A stretch of DNA of 64,000 nt from Sorex araneus (taxonomy: Eukaryota > Chordata > Mammalia > Eulipotyphla > Soricidae). The notes beneath the pieces are model-generated. The model was not told where the DNA came from. It searched no databases and saw nothing but the letters and a program-made list of their open reading frames with translations. Positions within the stretch are counted from its first letter, which is position 1; each line of letters opens with the position of its first letter. Shown piece by piece: positions 49,555 through 60,221 of the stretch. The translations under genes were made by a program, and so were the position numbers. The stretch covers positions 80,871,994 through 80,935,993 of the forward strand of contig NC_073313.1 of NCBI RefSeq assembly GCF_027595985.1. Reading direction: 5' to 3'.

Positions 49555-51715
49555 GCGACGGCGAGTGAAACGCCGTCAGGAGTTCAGTAGCTCCCGAAAC
49601 TCGGGAAGCGAGCAAGGCGGGTTTTGTTTTCGTGAGCTGCCGCCGTTGCGTGCGAGCAGGAGCGGCGGCTGCTATTTTCTTCGGGCACCTGGATTTTTGT
49701 GTTTATGCCCCCAGCGCCCAGAACGCGGGCCAAAGGCCACCTGAAGCCTCAAGCCCCCTCGGGGAGTCCCGGGGCCGGCAGGACGTGGACGATCTTCCCG
49801 GCCGGTCCCACGGCGCGGGCCCCAGCCGCGGGGTAGCCGGCGCGCGGGGAGGCTCGCTCGGCTGCAGGCGCCTTGCGGCGCCCCCGGCTGCGGGCAGAGC
49901 CCCGCCGAAGCCCGGCGCCTCCACCCACCTTCACCTGCCCCAGGCTCCCGCCGAGCGGGCGGCGGGGAGGGAAGGGGGCACGGGGAGGGGGGCACGGGGG
50001 GGCGCCTACTGGCCTCCGTGCCTGGGCCCGGGCTGCGGCCGCTGCAGGCCAGCGCTACCCATTGCTCTTCCTACGCACACACACAGTGCACTGGGTTCAA
50101 GCGCGGCTGGCTCTTCGATTTGTTCCACCCGGGGACTTGGAGAGAGAGAGAAAAAAAAAAGCCGCGCCCGTTTTCTTAGACAGCGTTCGGGCGCTCAAGT
50201 TGCCATTCTCGCAACATGTTGATTACATTTTACAAATCTCCCGGAAAGTTGAAAGCGAAGTTCAATGAATGCCCTTTTATCCACCCATGCACATCTCCCC
50301 CTCCCAAAAAAAAAATACACCTCTATCTAACAACTGTTAACAAATTGCAACACTTTCTTGCCGCCGCGCGCTCGCGCGCCTGTGTGTGCGTCCCTGTGTG
50401 TGTAGCCACATCATTTGAAAAACTGCATGCATCTTACAGCACGCATCGTCCACGGAAATGGCCAGCCACCTACTTACCTTCGGTACCGTTCTCAAAACCT
50501 AAGGAAATAAACTCTTCGTCGCCCACTGCCTGTAGCATTTTAAAATATTTTACCCTACCGCCCCGCATCGGTCTAAAAATCAGTTTCCCTTCGGGGACTG
50601 GGGCTGCTGTAAGGATGGTTCCCTCCCTTCGCGCTGTGTTCCCCGCTGCAGATGGCGAGCACAAAGGGGCTCTCCTCGGCCCCGGGACGTCCCTCCAGGA
50701 GCGCTTTGCTGGGTGACCAAATCCCCGGAGTTCGGACAAATCAAAACTGCAACTTTGGGGGAACAGCGCTCCCCTTTCCATCCGAGCCCCCTGGCGCCCC
50801 GCTTTCCTCCCCAAACTCTTGCAGACCCCTCCAGGAATCAGAGGCAGGGGGTGATTTTTGTGTTGTGTTTTGTTTTGCTTTGTATTCAGTCATCCGGGCG
50901 CCCTCCCCGCCACCGCGAGGGGCCAAGGGACGCGGCGTGGCACCTTGGGGTGCACGACTGTACTACCTTGTCAGCCCCCCCCTCACTTGGCACTTTTCCC
51001 ACCTCTCTCTCCCTTTTTTCCCTTCCTGGACCCCCGCTATTCCGTTTGCTCTTTTGCTATTCTGGGCGCCCTGTGCCCTTCTCGGCCCTTCCCGGCAGCG
51101 GGCCAAGGCTGTGGCGTCGAGCGCCAGCACCCACCCCCCCCACCCCCCGCCCCGTCTTCCCCTTCCCTCCCGCTCCCTCGCTTCCCCTCCCCCCTTCCGC
51201 CCCCGGGCCCCAGAGCGGCGCGAGGGGGAGCCGAGGGCGGGGGCGGGGGGCGGGGAAACGCCTGGCCACGCCCCCTGGGCTGCCTTTTTCTAGGGCCGCT
51301 CCCAGCCGCTCTCCGCTGGTTGCACCGCTCGCCTCCCCGAGTGCGCGCCGCTCCAGCCCTGCTCCGCCTCCGCCACGCCGCTCTCCGAGCTTCACCCGCC
51401 GCCGCCGCCAACGCCAACGCCGCCGCCGCCGCCGCCGCCGCCGCCCGCCGCCCGCCGCCCGCCGCCCGCCAGGCTCTCGGTCCCGGTTGCTTGGCGCCTG
51501 CCTCGGGGCGCCCCGCAACCTCGCCCGTTTCGGCCCCGCTTTCTCCGTGTCTTCTCCCCCCTCCACCCCCCCTTTCTCTCCCCTTCGTAGCTCTCAGCCG
51601 CGGCCGAGCCACTTCGCAGGAAAATCCCAGAAACCTTTGCAAAGAACTGACAATGAAATTTAAGAAGTTCTTCGATTTCGGCGCCATTTTCGAGTGGAGC
51701 GAGAGGTGACACGCA
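49555..51715 (+). promoter_or_regulatory. CpG island, probable MIR503HG/miR-424~503 host promoter
   Basis: CpG is frequent in two peaks (about 49560-50215 and 50560-51715), unlike anything upstream. The second peak has clustered GC boxes at 51234-51256 ('gggcgggggcggggggcggg') and a (GCC)n run at about 51415-51475, with no good TATA box. It lies 2.4 kb upstream of the miR-424 hairpin on the same strand, where a host-transcript promoter is expected. The long open frames through it (up to 316 codons) are Pro/Arg/Ala-rich and reflect GC bias. Start site and strand are inferred. Confidence 0.7.
51653..51709 (+). CDS. 18-codon mini-ORF at the 3' edge of the CpG island (speculative)
   Basis: ATG in 'gacaatga' context, encoding MKFKKFFDFGAIFEWSER and a stop. 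The peptide is unusually rich in Phe and charged residues and is free of the Pro/Arg bias around it. It is also the tail of a longer GC-driven frame that starts at 50858. It could be a small ORF in the first exon of the host lncRNA or chance. No family recognised. Confidence 0.15.
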   Translation: MKFKKFFDFGAIFEWSER

Positions 51716-54065
51716 AGTTTTCCTGCCCCTCCCCACTCCCCCCACCCAGGGTCTTGGTGACCGGTGTTTTTCCAGTCCGTAACTCGGGTGACGGCTGATT
51801 GCGGGGTGGGGGAGGGGTGGATCAGCTGCCCACTCCGACAAAAGTTTCAAGTAGGTTGGGGGGGTCTTAAAACACGTCGCGGGGGGGTGGGGTGGGGTGG
51901 GGAAGGGCCCGGAGTGCGGATGGAGGGTTGGGCGTTGGAGTACAGCCGGGAAGTTCCAAGGAAACGGCTCTGGGGCGTGGGAGGGGGGCAGAAAAAAACT
52001 GGGTTGGGGGGTGCGAGTGGCTGTCAGGCTCGCCGGGGTGCCGAGAGACTGGCTGTGACAGACTGGTAAGTGATTTATCTGGGCTCCTAACTCCCCGCAG
52101 TAAAAGATGTCTTGGAAATAAATGTGTGATTAATTTTGGCATTGTTTCCTTCTCCCCCTCCCCCATTAAAACTTTTTCCCCCCCTCATTAGGAAACTTGA
52201 CTTTGGCCAACAGTGGCACGAAGGCGCCGCCAAGGGAAGATGCTGCGTGCAAAACTAGAGGAAGAAGGCGTGTGCAAAATTGAGACAAAAGGTGGTAAAA
52301 TAGGAACTGAGGAAGATGCGTCTTCTTTGGCTCCTAAAAGATTTGGGCTGAGCATTTCTGTCCCCAAGGGGCGGGGGCTATTGGGCAACTCGAGAATATT
52401 AATTCTTTGTCTTTTGTAACAGCCCCTGAGCTCCTCCCAGCGTGCCAAGATGCCTCTTTGGGATCGGTTTTCGTAAGTCTATTTCAGTCTGCGGAGAAAT
52501 CCCCTTAGTACGGGAATGAGGTGGCTTTTTAAGAATGTAAGTCGTTGTTCTGTCACTGCGAGAGAAGAAAGGGGTTAAATGAAAGGGAGAAAATAAATCC
52601 GATTCCTTCGAGTTTGCAGAAGGATCTGGATAGGACTTTTGCCTTTCACACCATTGCTATTTCCAATGAACTTTTGTTTCTTTTCAGTACAGCTAATAAG
52701 GAAATTTTAACCTCGTGATGACTTTTTAACATCTGATGCGACGAACGTATTTGTGTGGAACAGAAAAAATTCACAAAGTTTATACTTACTGTACATCTGC
52801 TAAACATGTTTTTATTCTTTTTAAGGGCAACCAAGGACGTTTTTCTCCATTAACCTCAAGTTGTTGGTGAATAGCGTAGCGAAAACAAGACAGAATTTAG
52901 AAATACTTAATTATATGCTCCAATTTTAGGCAGTGGGGTGTAAATTCTTATTAATAATTTTGGGAAAGCTGGATCTCAGGTTTGGTGTTGTGAATTCCCC
53001 AGAACATTAATGAGCGAACTTAATATCATTTTCCACTCAGCACATTTCATCCGAGAATAAAGAGGACACATCCACTGAGCTGGTTTTGAAAAAGCCGACA
53101 TAATTTTCAAATGACTTAAAACAGGAGACTCTGATACTTCTGTGTGTTACTTAACTCAAAATGCCTTTTTACTTGTAAAGCCATTAAAGTTGGGGCTGCT
53201 TTTTGTTGTTTTCACTTTCAAGTTTGCAACTACAGAATATGGGGTTGTTTTTATATGCTTAAGTGAATATTTCGTTTCAACCAGGAGGGGGGAGTTGGGA
53301 GGGGGAGTACGTGTAACTTACTGCTAATGTGTGTGCATTTTAAAGAGGGAAAAAGTGGTATCTAATGAGTTAATCATTAAGGAGTCTGCACAGTGCCGGC
53401 CATTTCAGGATATGAAAGAGTTTTTTGTGGAGCTGTTTGAGACAGGAAGGAGAGATTTGACATCAAGCCTTTAAACTTTTTGACTTCTGATGGGCGGGGC
53501 AAGGGGGCATGAGAGGTCTAAATTATTTAGAAGTTTGAGTAATAACTAGTCACCATCCAACTAGTTCATTGAGGGACAGGTATCACTCTACTACTTTCCT
53601 GAAAAGCAGGGTGTTCCAGAAGAAGGGAGCACTGGAGACTTAAGAGACACATTTCCCAGTTATTGTGTTAGAATCAGTTGAGATGACCTCTTTTAAATCA
53701 ATAAAATATTTTTTTCTGATCGTGGGGGCAATGAGGAAAAGTTAATAGTCATTATAAGCAGCAAGAAGTTGCACTGAGCTTTTGGGTTGGCAAGAGTGAT
53801 CCAGATGTTGCCAAACTCAATTTAGGATTGCTTCCCAAGGTAACAAAGAGTCTTGCCTTGATTAATTTCTCTCTCACCCTCTGGGATCTTGACTACTACA
53901 CTTAGCCAGGATTTGTTCTTTAGGGAAAGAGAACAATGCGAAGGTACCTCTTAACAGCCGTGACCCAATGGTGGAAATGCACATTACAGAATGGGGTGTG
54001 TTAGGCAGACATTTTTGCTTTCTTCCTGGCCGTGGAGTGGGGCAGGAAGGGGCTGCCTTGCAGTC
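51716..54065 (+). other. Unique sequence between CpG island and miR-424
   Basis: SINE-free, probably the first intron or exon of the miRNA host transcript. A possible acceptor, 'cttttgtttcttttcag', lies near 52686. No coding frame has support. Confidence 0.5.
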
Positions 54066-54095
54066 ACTCTTATCTTTCTTCCACAGCAGGTAAGC
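54066..54095 (+). promoter_or_regulatory. Juxtaposed 3' and 5' splice-site motif
   Basis: A pyrimidine tract, 'ctcttatctttcttcc', is followed by ACAGCAG and immediately by GTAAGC (GT at 54090-54091). This is the arrangement of a recursive or zero-length exon splice site, 38 bases before the miR-424 hairpin. Confidence 0.5.
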
Positions 54096-54128
54096 CACAG
54101 TCACAGCGAGCCCCCCTTCGTTAACTCT

Positions 54129-54226
54129 CGAGGGGATGCAGCAGCAATTCATGTTTTGAAGTGCTTTCAAAGATTCAAAACGTGAGGCGCTGCTATACCC
54201 CTTTGGGGGGAAGTTAGAAGGTGGTG
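54129..54226 (+). ncRNA. MIR424: miR-424 (miR-322) precursor, intact
   Basis: The 5p arm at 54139-54160 starts CAGCAGCAATTCATGTTTTG and matches the mammalian mature miR-424-5p throughout. The 3p arm at 54176-54196 starts CAAAACGTGAGGCGCTGC and also matches. The loop (about 54161-54175) differs slightly from human. miR-424 shares the AGCAGC seed of the miR-15/16 family and represses cell-cycle genes. It is normally transcribed with miR-503 in one primary transcript from the same strand, as here (213 bases apart). Confidence 0.97.
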
Positions 54227-54275
54227 GTGGTCTGTTGAACTTGCGGGCTCCTACCCGGAGACTAGAGCAGAGCAG

Positions 54276-54277
54276 GT
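54276..54277 (+). promoter_or_regulatory. Candidate 5' splice site between miR-424 and miR-503
   Basis: 'gagcag' followed by GTAGGT gives a donor-like match (GT at 54276-54277). Weaker than the site after miR-503. Confidence 0.25.
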
Positions 54278-54434
54278 AGGTGGGAAGGGGGTGAGAGTTG
54301 TATTTTTCCTTTCCTGGGCACCTTACCATACACCCCCCACCACAATCCAGGGGAAGGGGGGGGCTGGGAGGGGGAACTAGGGGCAATCCAGACGCCTTCC
54401 CGGAGAAGACTTGGAGGTCCTCGGCACTCAGCCG

Positions 54435-54505
54435 TGCCCTAGCAGCGGGAACAGTACTGCAGTGAGTAATCTGTACCCTGGAGTATTGTTTCTGCTGCCC
54501 GGGCA
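54435..54505 (+). ncRNA. MIR503: miR-503 precursor, intact
   Basis: The 5p arm at 54440-54462 begins TAGCAGCGGGAACAGTACTG. It has A where human has T at position 17, the form I remember from rodents. The 3p arm at 54480-54502 is 'ggagtattgtttctgctgcc' plus three bases, with two or three changes from human that keep pairing (one becomes a G-T wobble). The hairpin and seed are preserved. Confidence 0.96.
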
Positions 54506-54539
54506 AGGCTGGGACTGGCACCCACCCACCCCCACCAAC

Positions 54540-54548
54540 CAGGTAAGT
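54540..54548 (+). promoter_or_regulatory. Consensus 5' splice site just after miR-503
   Basis: CCAG followed by GTAAGT (GT at 54543-54544), a perfect donor 38 bases beyond the miR-503 hairpin. It suggests that the hairpin lies at the 3' end of an exon of the host transcript, so that Drosha cropping and splicing may compete. Confidence 0.55.
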
Positions 54549-54959
54549 TATAGTCAAGCACCTACCTGCAACTGCCCCCCCCTCCCCAGAACTCACGGGT
54601 CCTCCTGTCATGGTTCACTTGTCATTGAATAAAAATGGAAATGAGTGTGAAAGCAGATTCCTTTTACCCCCTTTTCCATGGCCAGGGTGGAAATAAATAA
54701 AGGGTGGGAGTGGGAGGTGGGTAGAGGTGTGGGAATCGGTTCCTGATGTCTCATCAACAACAATTAAAGAAGAAAAAGAAGAGGAAGAAGAATGATTGCC
54801 TTCAAGTCCCCACAATTCAATTAGGGACGGGGGTGGTGAAAATGAATCAACCCCTCCCCCCAAATACACACACCCCTGCAGTTGCTGGTAACTAGGCTCA
54901 GATCCAACTTATGGAAAGGCCCTGGGAAGTCAGACCCCACCTCCCCCCATGCCGTTTCG
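54549..54959. other. Unique sequence, no gene recognised
   Basis: GA- and C-rich patches, otherwise no landmark. Confidence 0.45.
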
Positions 54960-56340
54960 GGGCGCAGGGGTGTCACTTAGAATCTGGCTTTGCGGGTAGT
55001 GCCCTGGGATAGCACCGGAGTCGACGCCCTGAGCATTTCCAGCCCCTTCTTGCTCCAGTCCCCCGAAAGACTTACACACCCCCCCCTGAGGCGCCGCCCT
55101 AAGCCTGAGCTCACAGAACTGCCCGGACGCGGGGGGGGGGGGAGTTGGGGGGGCAGGCAGGGGCTGGGAAGGGGGAAGGACACACTGGTTTGCCCCGACC
55201 TGTAAGAATACCAGCGCCCCGAGTTGTCAGCTCAGCACCCTTGGGGTCTCCAAAATCCTGGACTCGACTGCTAAGGAGCCCCGCACCCATGTCACCTCTA
55301 AAGGCCCAGGCGCGGGCCTAAAGAGCCCCGATTCCCGGGCTGCGGGCTCGGCTTCCCCCGCTCACCCCCTCCCCCACCATGAAATCCCCCATTAGATCTT
55401 TTGAGCCCCTGGGCGGGTCAAAAGCTCTCTGCGAACACAGGGGCGTGACATAGTCTCCTTGCCTGGAGTTCCTTTACACAGCGACAGGCCGCGCCCTGCC
55501 CCCAGCCCCCTCTCCCCTTAAACGGGCCTGCCCGAGGGGTGGGGCCCCCAGATCGTCAGATTGGGGGAGGCCGGGGGGCTTGGACCGAAAAGCCCGCCCT
55601 CCCAGACTCCCCTGCGCCGGAGCAGGCCCGGACGGCCGCGGCCCTTCCGGACGGGCGGGCCCCTCGGGCTCCCAGAGCGCCGCCTCCCCGCACCCCGCGA
55701 CCTTTCTCCGGCCCGGATCCCCCCCCCCGCCACACACACACACACACAGCCGCCCCGCCCGCCATCCGCAGTCCCGACAGCCCCCAGAATTGGTTCCTGC
55801 CCGCCGCCCCCTACTTTTTCAACCGTTCGGCGTGTAGCCCTTCAGGCCCGCGATCCCCGAAACGGCTAACAGGTTCCCTGCCCCAGTCGGCCTTCCTGCG
55901 AACTTGGGCTTCTGGGGCACACCAGGCCAGCCCCTCACCAAGTTGCCCCTGCTTCCCTTCGGTCCCGCTCCCCCTGGAGCCCGTGGGACACCTGGAGTCC
56001 CCGGCGCCCCGCCTTCGCGAAGGGACCTTGGCCCAGCCAACCGGCTCCCTCCAGCGGGCGCCCGCTAAACCCAGGTGAGCCCCGCAACACACACACACAC
56101 ACACACCACCACACCACACCCCACACCCCACAGCACGCGCGGCTTGGGGAGCCGGAGGAGTGGACCCCGGGAGCCAGTGATCCTGAAAGGGGACGTGATT
56201 GCCTTCCCAAACCTAGGTGAGCCCCGCAACACACACACACACACACACACACCAACACACCACAGTATGCGCGGCTTGGGGAGCCGGAGAAGTGGACTCC
56301 GGGGAGCCAGTGATCCTGACGGAGGGCGGGGGGGTGGAGG
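54960..56340. promoter_or_regulatory. Second CpG island
   Basis: Dense CpG and GC boxes from about 55000 to 56170, 0.5-1.7 kb downstream of miR-503. It could be an alternative promoter for the distal miRNAs or an antisense transcript. Frames of 60-180 codons are compositional. Confidence 0.65.
56073..56335 (+). repeat. Tandem duplication of a ~142-bp unit with (CA)n and donor-like start
   Basis: Both copies start 'aggtgagccccgcaacacac' (56073 and 56215), run through a (CA)n, then 'gcgcggcttggggagccgga' and 'gccagtgatcctga'. The copies differ by a few substitutions and CA length. Confidence 0.92.
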
Positions 56341-58230
56341 GGACGCCTTGCCTTCCAGAAGTACAGCGACCCTTAGATCAGGCCCCCCCCCCCATCAAGA
56401 AGCAGGGAAATTGAGGGCGTCCACACCACCTCCCCACCCCGCAAGACGTGGCGCCCTTTTCCGCCTTAAAACATTCCTCTTGCACCATTATTTACGCTGT
56501 CAAAGTTGCCCTCGAGCCTCGATTTCCCTCCAAGGACAAAAATGTGAATAAACTCGTATTTTCGCCAAATATTTCGGTGTCAATTAACAAGATGGCAATT
56601 CGTTCCAGACTATAAGTTCTCCTTAACAACTCTCGAAGGTCCTTAATACGGTGATTTCAACACGGCTAAATGTGCAGGGTGATGTGGGGGAAGATGCAAG
56701 CTGATTAATAGACGCCACGTTGCCACCTGCAAAAGAGACCCTTTTCCGTTTTTCTTTATCACGTCTCCCCCACACACACACAAATACGTGTTATGTGTTA
56801 GCGAGGAAGCTGTTTGCACACCATCTTGTCTTATGTTTATTAGACAGAGGTGGCCCTTACACTAGCAAAAGCTAGTTCTCCATCTAAAAGTCCACGTTTC
56901 TCTAAGTTGTGGGACAAGTGATACGGATTGCTATTAGAAACGAGAACTTTTTTTTCATGGGAGGGGGGAGAGATGAAGGCGTCCAGCATCTCCAATTAGC
57001 AGTGCTGTCTATTTTTCCCCCCAACAAAGAAACCCTACATGACCACTCTTGGCCGGGGTCTGGACACAGAAGACTCCTGTTTCAAGAAAATACAATCATC
57101 TTTCAATGTCTGTCATTTATATGCATTTTTAACTCACTAGGTATTGAAAACCACCCGTGTCCCACGACGTAGGGTAAAATATAATCAATCACTCTCCTGT
57201 AATATTATACATGCTTTTAAAATGTTATTGGAAAATGTTTTATGATCTGTAAGTCGAAATAACCCTCTCCCAACCACATCTTTTTTCCTGCTGCTCCCCC
57301 ATACCCACGCCTCTTTGTTCCAATTGGCATGTAAACTGGTGTTTCCCGCCAATTGAACCAGTCACGATGGGAACGTCAATTGATTTGAACAGATGTGTGT
57401 CAGTGTTACTGGGAAAAAATACATACAAGATAACCAGGGCCACGAAAGGGGGGGGGAGAGAAGGAGAAGGAGAGAGAGTGAGATCGAGGGGGAAAAGAGA
57501 AAGAGAAAAGAGAGAGAGGGCAGGAGATAGGGAGAGGGAAAGGGAGAAAGAGGGAAAGAGGAGAGAGGGAGGGAAGGAGAGGAGAGAGAGAGAGCAAGAG
57601 CAAGCAGTGGTTACAACTGAAAAAAATGTCTGTGTGCAACCATAGGACTTAGCTAGGACTGAAATGAAACCCCAAACAGGAAAACAGTTGGATCCGCTCC
57701 AGTGCGGGAGATTGAATGATTGTATGCTGCTTTTGATTTCCGTTAATATGGGCAACTGTCCAATAAAAAAAGACTAATAAAAACTCCACTGTGCCAATAA
57801 TTTCGCTGATTGTTTTTAAACACCATACCGATCAATCATCAAGGCAGATGGAGCATAAGGGGGGTGGATTTGTACCCCCCCACACACACCCCAACACTGA
57901 ACACTTGGGAAAGATGTGATCCTGGGTCTCCATTAACTCCTAGAAAAGTTCACATCTACGGAGTTTCTCTGTGAGACTTCAATGATCCAAGGTTCCCAAA
58001 GCCTGCTTGGAGAGAGCTCTGGAAGAAATAAAAGACTGGAGTAGGGGGCGCGATGTCCGGGGTGGCATTCATTTTTAGAGATCCATTTCCTTACTGGCCT
58101 GCAGTACAACTTAGGCTCATAACAACAGAGGGTGTTCCCCAAAGTGGGAAGTACCTTCTCATTCCCACCCCAGATCCAGCCCTTGCTGTGGAAGTGATCA
58201 CGTGGTGCGGGTGGGGGTGCTCTGTTCACT
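56341..58230. other. SINE-free unique block; purine-rich tract
   Basis: A GA-rich low-complexity tract lies at about 57448-57605. No exon or RNA gene was recognised. Confidence 0.5.
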
Positions 58231-58248
58231 TAAAGGAAGTAGAATTCC

Positions 58249-58409
58249 TGGGAGGGATACTGGGTTCATAAGTGGTGGAGAATGGACACTGGTGGAGGGA
58301 TGGGCTCTCGAACACTGCATGAGGGAAAACCAAGCACGAAAATGTGTGAATCTGTAACTGTACCCTCACTGTGACTCACCAATTAAAAAATAAATAAATT
58401 ATAAAAAAA
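58249..58409 (+). mobile_element. L1 3'-UTR insertion, sense, 18-bp TSD
   Basis: 'taaaggaagtagaattcc' at 58231-58248 and 58410-58427 bounds a 161-base L1 tail ('ggtggagaatggacactggt', A-rich end). Confidence 0.95.
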
Positions 58410-58489
58410 TAAAGGAAGTAGAATTCCAAGGGGGTGCTGAGACTGAGGGATTTTTTTTTCTGAAAAGGAAGCCAAATAATTATATCTGT

Positions 58490-58536
58490 GTGTATATATG
58501 TGTGTGTGTTGTATATATATATATATATATATATAT
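58490..58536. repeat. (TG)n/(TA)n microsatellite
   Basis: 'gtgtatatatgtgtgtgtt' followed by a TA run. Confidence 0.9.
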
Positions 58537-59399
58537 AATTGCATTTAGAATAGTCCCATTACTCTTAACTGAAAAAATGGAGTATTAGTAAATGTATTAC
58601 ACTCTGGCACACTCCACACACCACTGGACCCATGCAAGAGTTGCTGCACAATAAATGCACAGGTCAGCTAGTGATTTCATCCAATTTCAACCTCCCCGCT
58701 GCCATTGCCTCCTCCCTCCCCAGACCCACAATTGATCTCAGCAAGTTCAAAGTGGCTTAGACCCCCTGTGGGCAGAGTAAATTGAGCCTTTAAGGGAGGA
58801 ACCCTGAAAAGACTTCTTCCTGGGCTTGCTCAGGCTTTGGAGCACTCTCAAACACTAGTGAGTTTTATAATCTGGGCACCCCAGGGAAGTTTGCCAGGTC
58901 ACCCTAGCTGGGCCCCAGAGAGGCTGTGAGCTGTGAACCCAGCTGCACTTCTGAATCCATCTGGACCTGGTCTCCAGTTGCAATGCTGGACCAAGGCAGC
59001 TCCCTTACAAGTCCTGTCTGTTCTCTCACCTGCTCCCCAGATCGATCTGTTAACCCCCAAATTAAATGCCAGTCCACCCCCCCCCAAAGAAAACCAAAAA
59101 CACAATCATGAGAACTCTTAGTTTCTCAATATCTTGCTTTTCGATGGTGCTTTTATCTACTTTCCCAAGTGCATTCGTCATTTCTACTTACAAAACCACA
59201 AGTGCTTCATAGAAAAAAATCAAAAGCAATCACAAGATGAGTGAGCTGAGGCTTCTGAGAGTTGATTCCTTTGAGACTAATACAGGCCCCTGTTTCTCTG
59301 GCCTTTTACCGTGTGTCGTATAGCATTAACTGTTCATCAGGGCCAACTGCCCTGACCCCCTGTGATGGACTTGGATCCATTCAGTTAGAACATTTTGTG
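58537..59399. other. Unique sequence, no gene recognised
   Basis: No repeat landmark and only short frames. Confidence 0.45.
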
Positions 59400-59985
59400 G
59401 TGGGGTCAGAGTGATAGTACAGTGGGAAGGGTGTTGTCTTGCATGAGGCTGACTGGGTTTAATTCCCAGCATCCCAAATGGTTCCCCCCGGAGTACCATC
59501 AGGAGTAATTCCTGAGCACTCCAGGAGGAACCCCTGAGTATAACCCAAAAAGCAAAAAAAAAAAAGAAAAGAAAAGAAAGAAAGAAAATTTTGTGGTGAA
59601 GCTGAGTCGGTTTTTGATTATCTTATGTCTATGAACTGTCCACTTTCTGGGTAACGTCCAAGGTCAGGCCCAGGATGATTAATAATTAAAATTCCCCAGC
59701 TATGTACAAGCAAATTTGCACAAAATCCTCCCAAATGTATGAATTTGGTTCCTCTAAGATCTCTGGAACTTGTAGCCAGAGCAATAGTACAGTAGGTATG
59801 GCGATTGCCTTGCACATAGCCAACCCAGGTTCGATCCCTGGCATAACATGTGGGTCCCCGAACACCGTCAGGAGTAATTCCTGAGTGCAGAACCAGGAGT
59901 AACCCCTGAGCATCACCAGAAGTAATCTCTGGACATCATCGGGTATGACCCAAAAAGCCAAAGTCAAAACAAAACAAAAAAGATC
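59400..59985 (+). mobile_element. Two SOR SINEs (59400-59585, 59773-59985)
   Basis: The second carries an extra internal repeat ('caccagaagtaatctctgga') and is flanked by 'agatctctgga'. Confidence 0.85.
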
Positions 59986-60221
59986 TCTGGACATTATTTG
60001 ATAAGTTCAATGGACATAGCCAAAATCATCTTAAGAACATTAATAAAGGATTGGAGAGACAGTAATGGGAGTGTGGCGAAAACCAAAACACAAAAGAAAG
60101 GAAAACAATGAAATTGAATGTCGAACCACAGAGGTTACTCATTACAAACAATACTTGTGAAACTATGCAGAAATCTGGAAGACAATTACAAAAAATTACA
60201 CAGACAAAATGATCAAAAGAC

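Larger units (their letters stand above)
51500..54545 (+). ncRNA. Probable 5' portion of the miRNA host transcript (MIR503HG-like)
   Basis: Inferred from the CpG-island promoter, the two intact hairpins and the strong splice motifs around them, all on the + strand. Exact exons and the start are not determined; edges are guesses. Confidence 0.4.

Noticed and set aside
49632-50222. 196-codon frame and its antisense partners
   Set aside because: Same GC-driven effect; no domain or splice support.
50713-51709. Open frames of 316 and 283 codons in the CpG island
   Set aside because: Several frames on both strands are open at once; the products are Pro/Arg/Ala-rich low complexity, as expected where GC is high and stops are rare.
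53874-54611. 245-codon antisense frame
   Set aside because: Lies opposite the miR-424 and miR-503 hairpins; no known domain. Hairpin conservation explains the sequence better.
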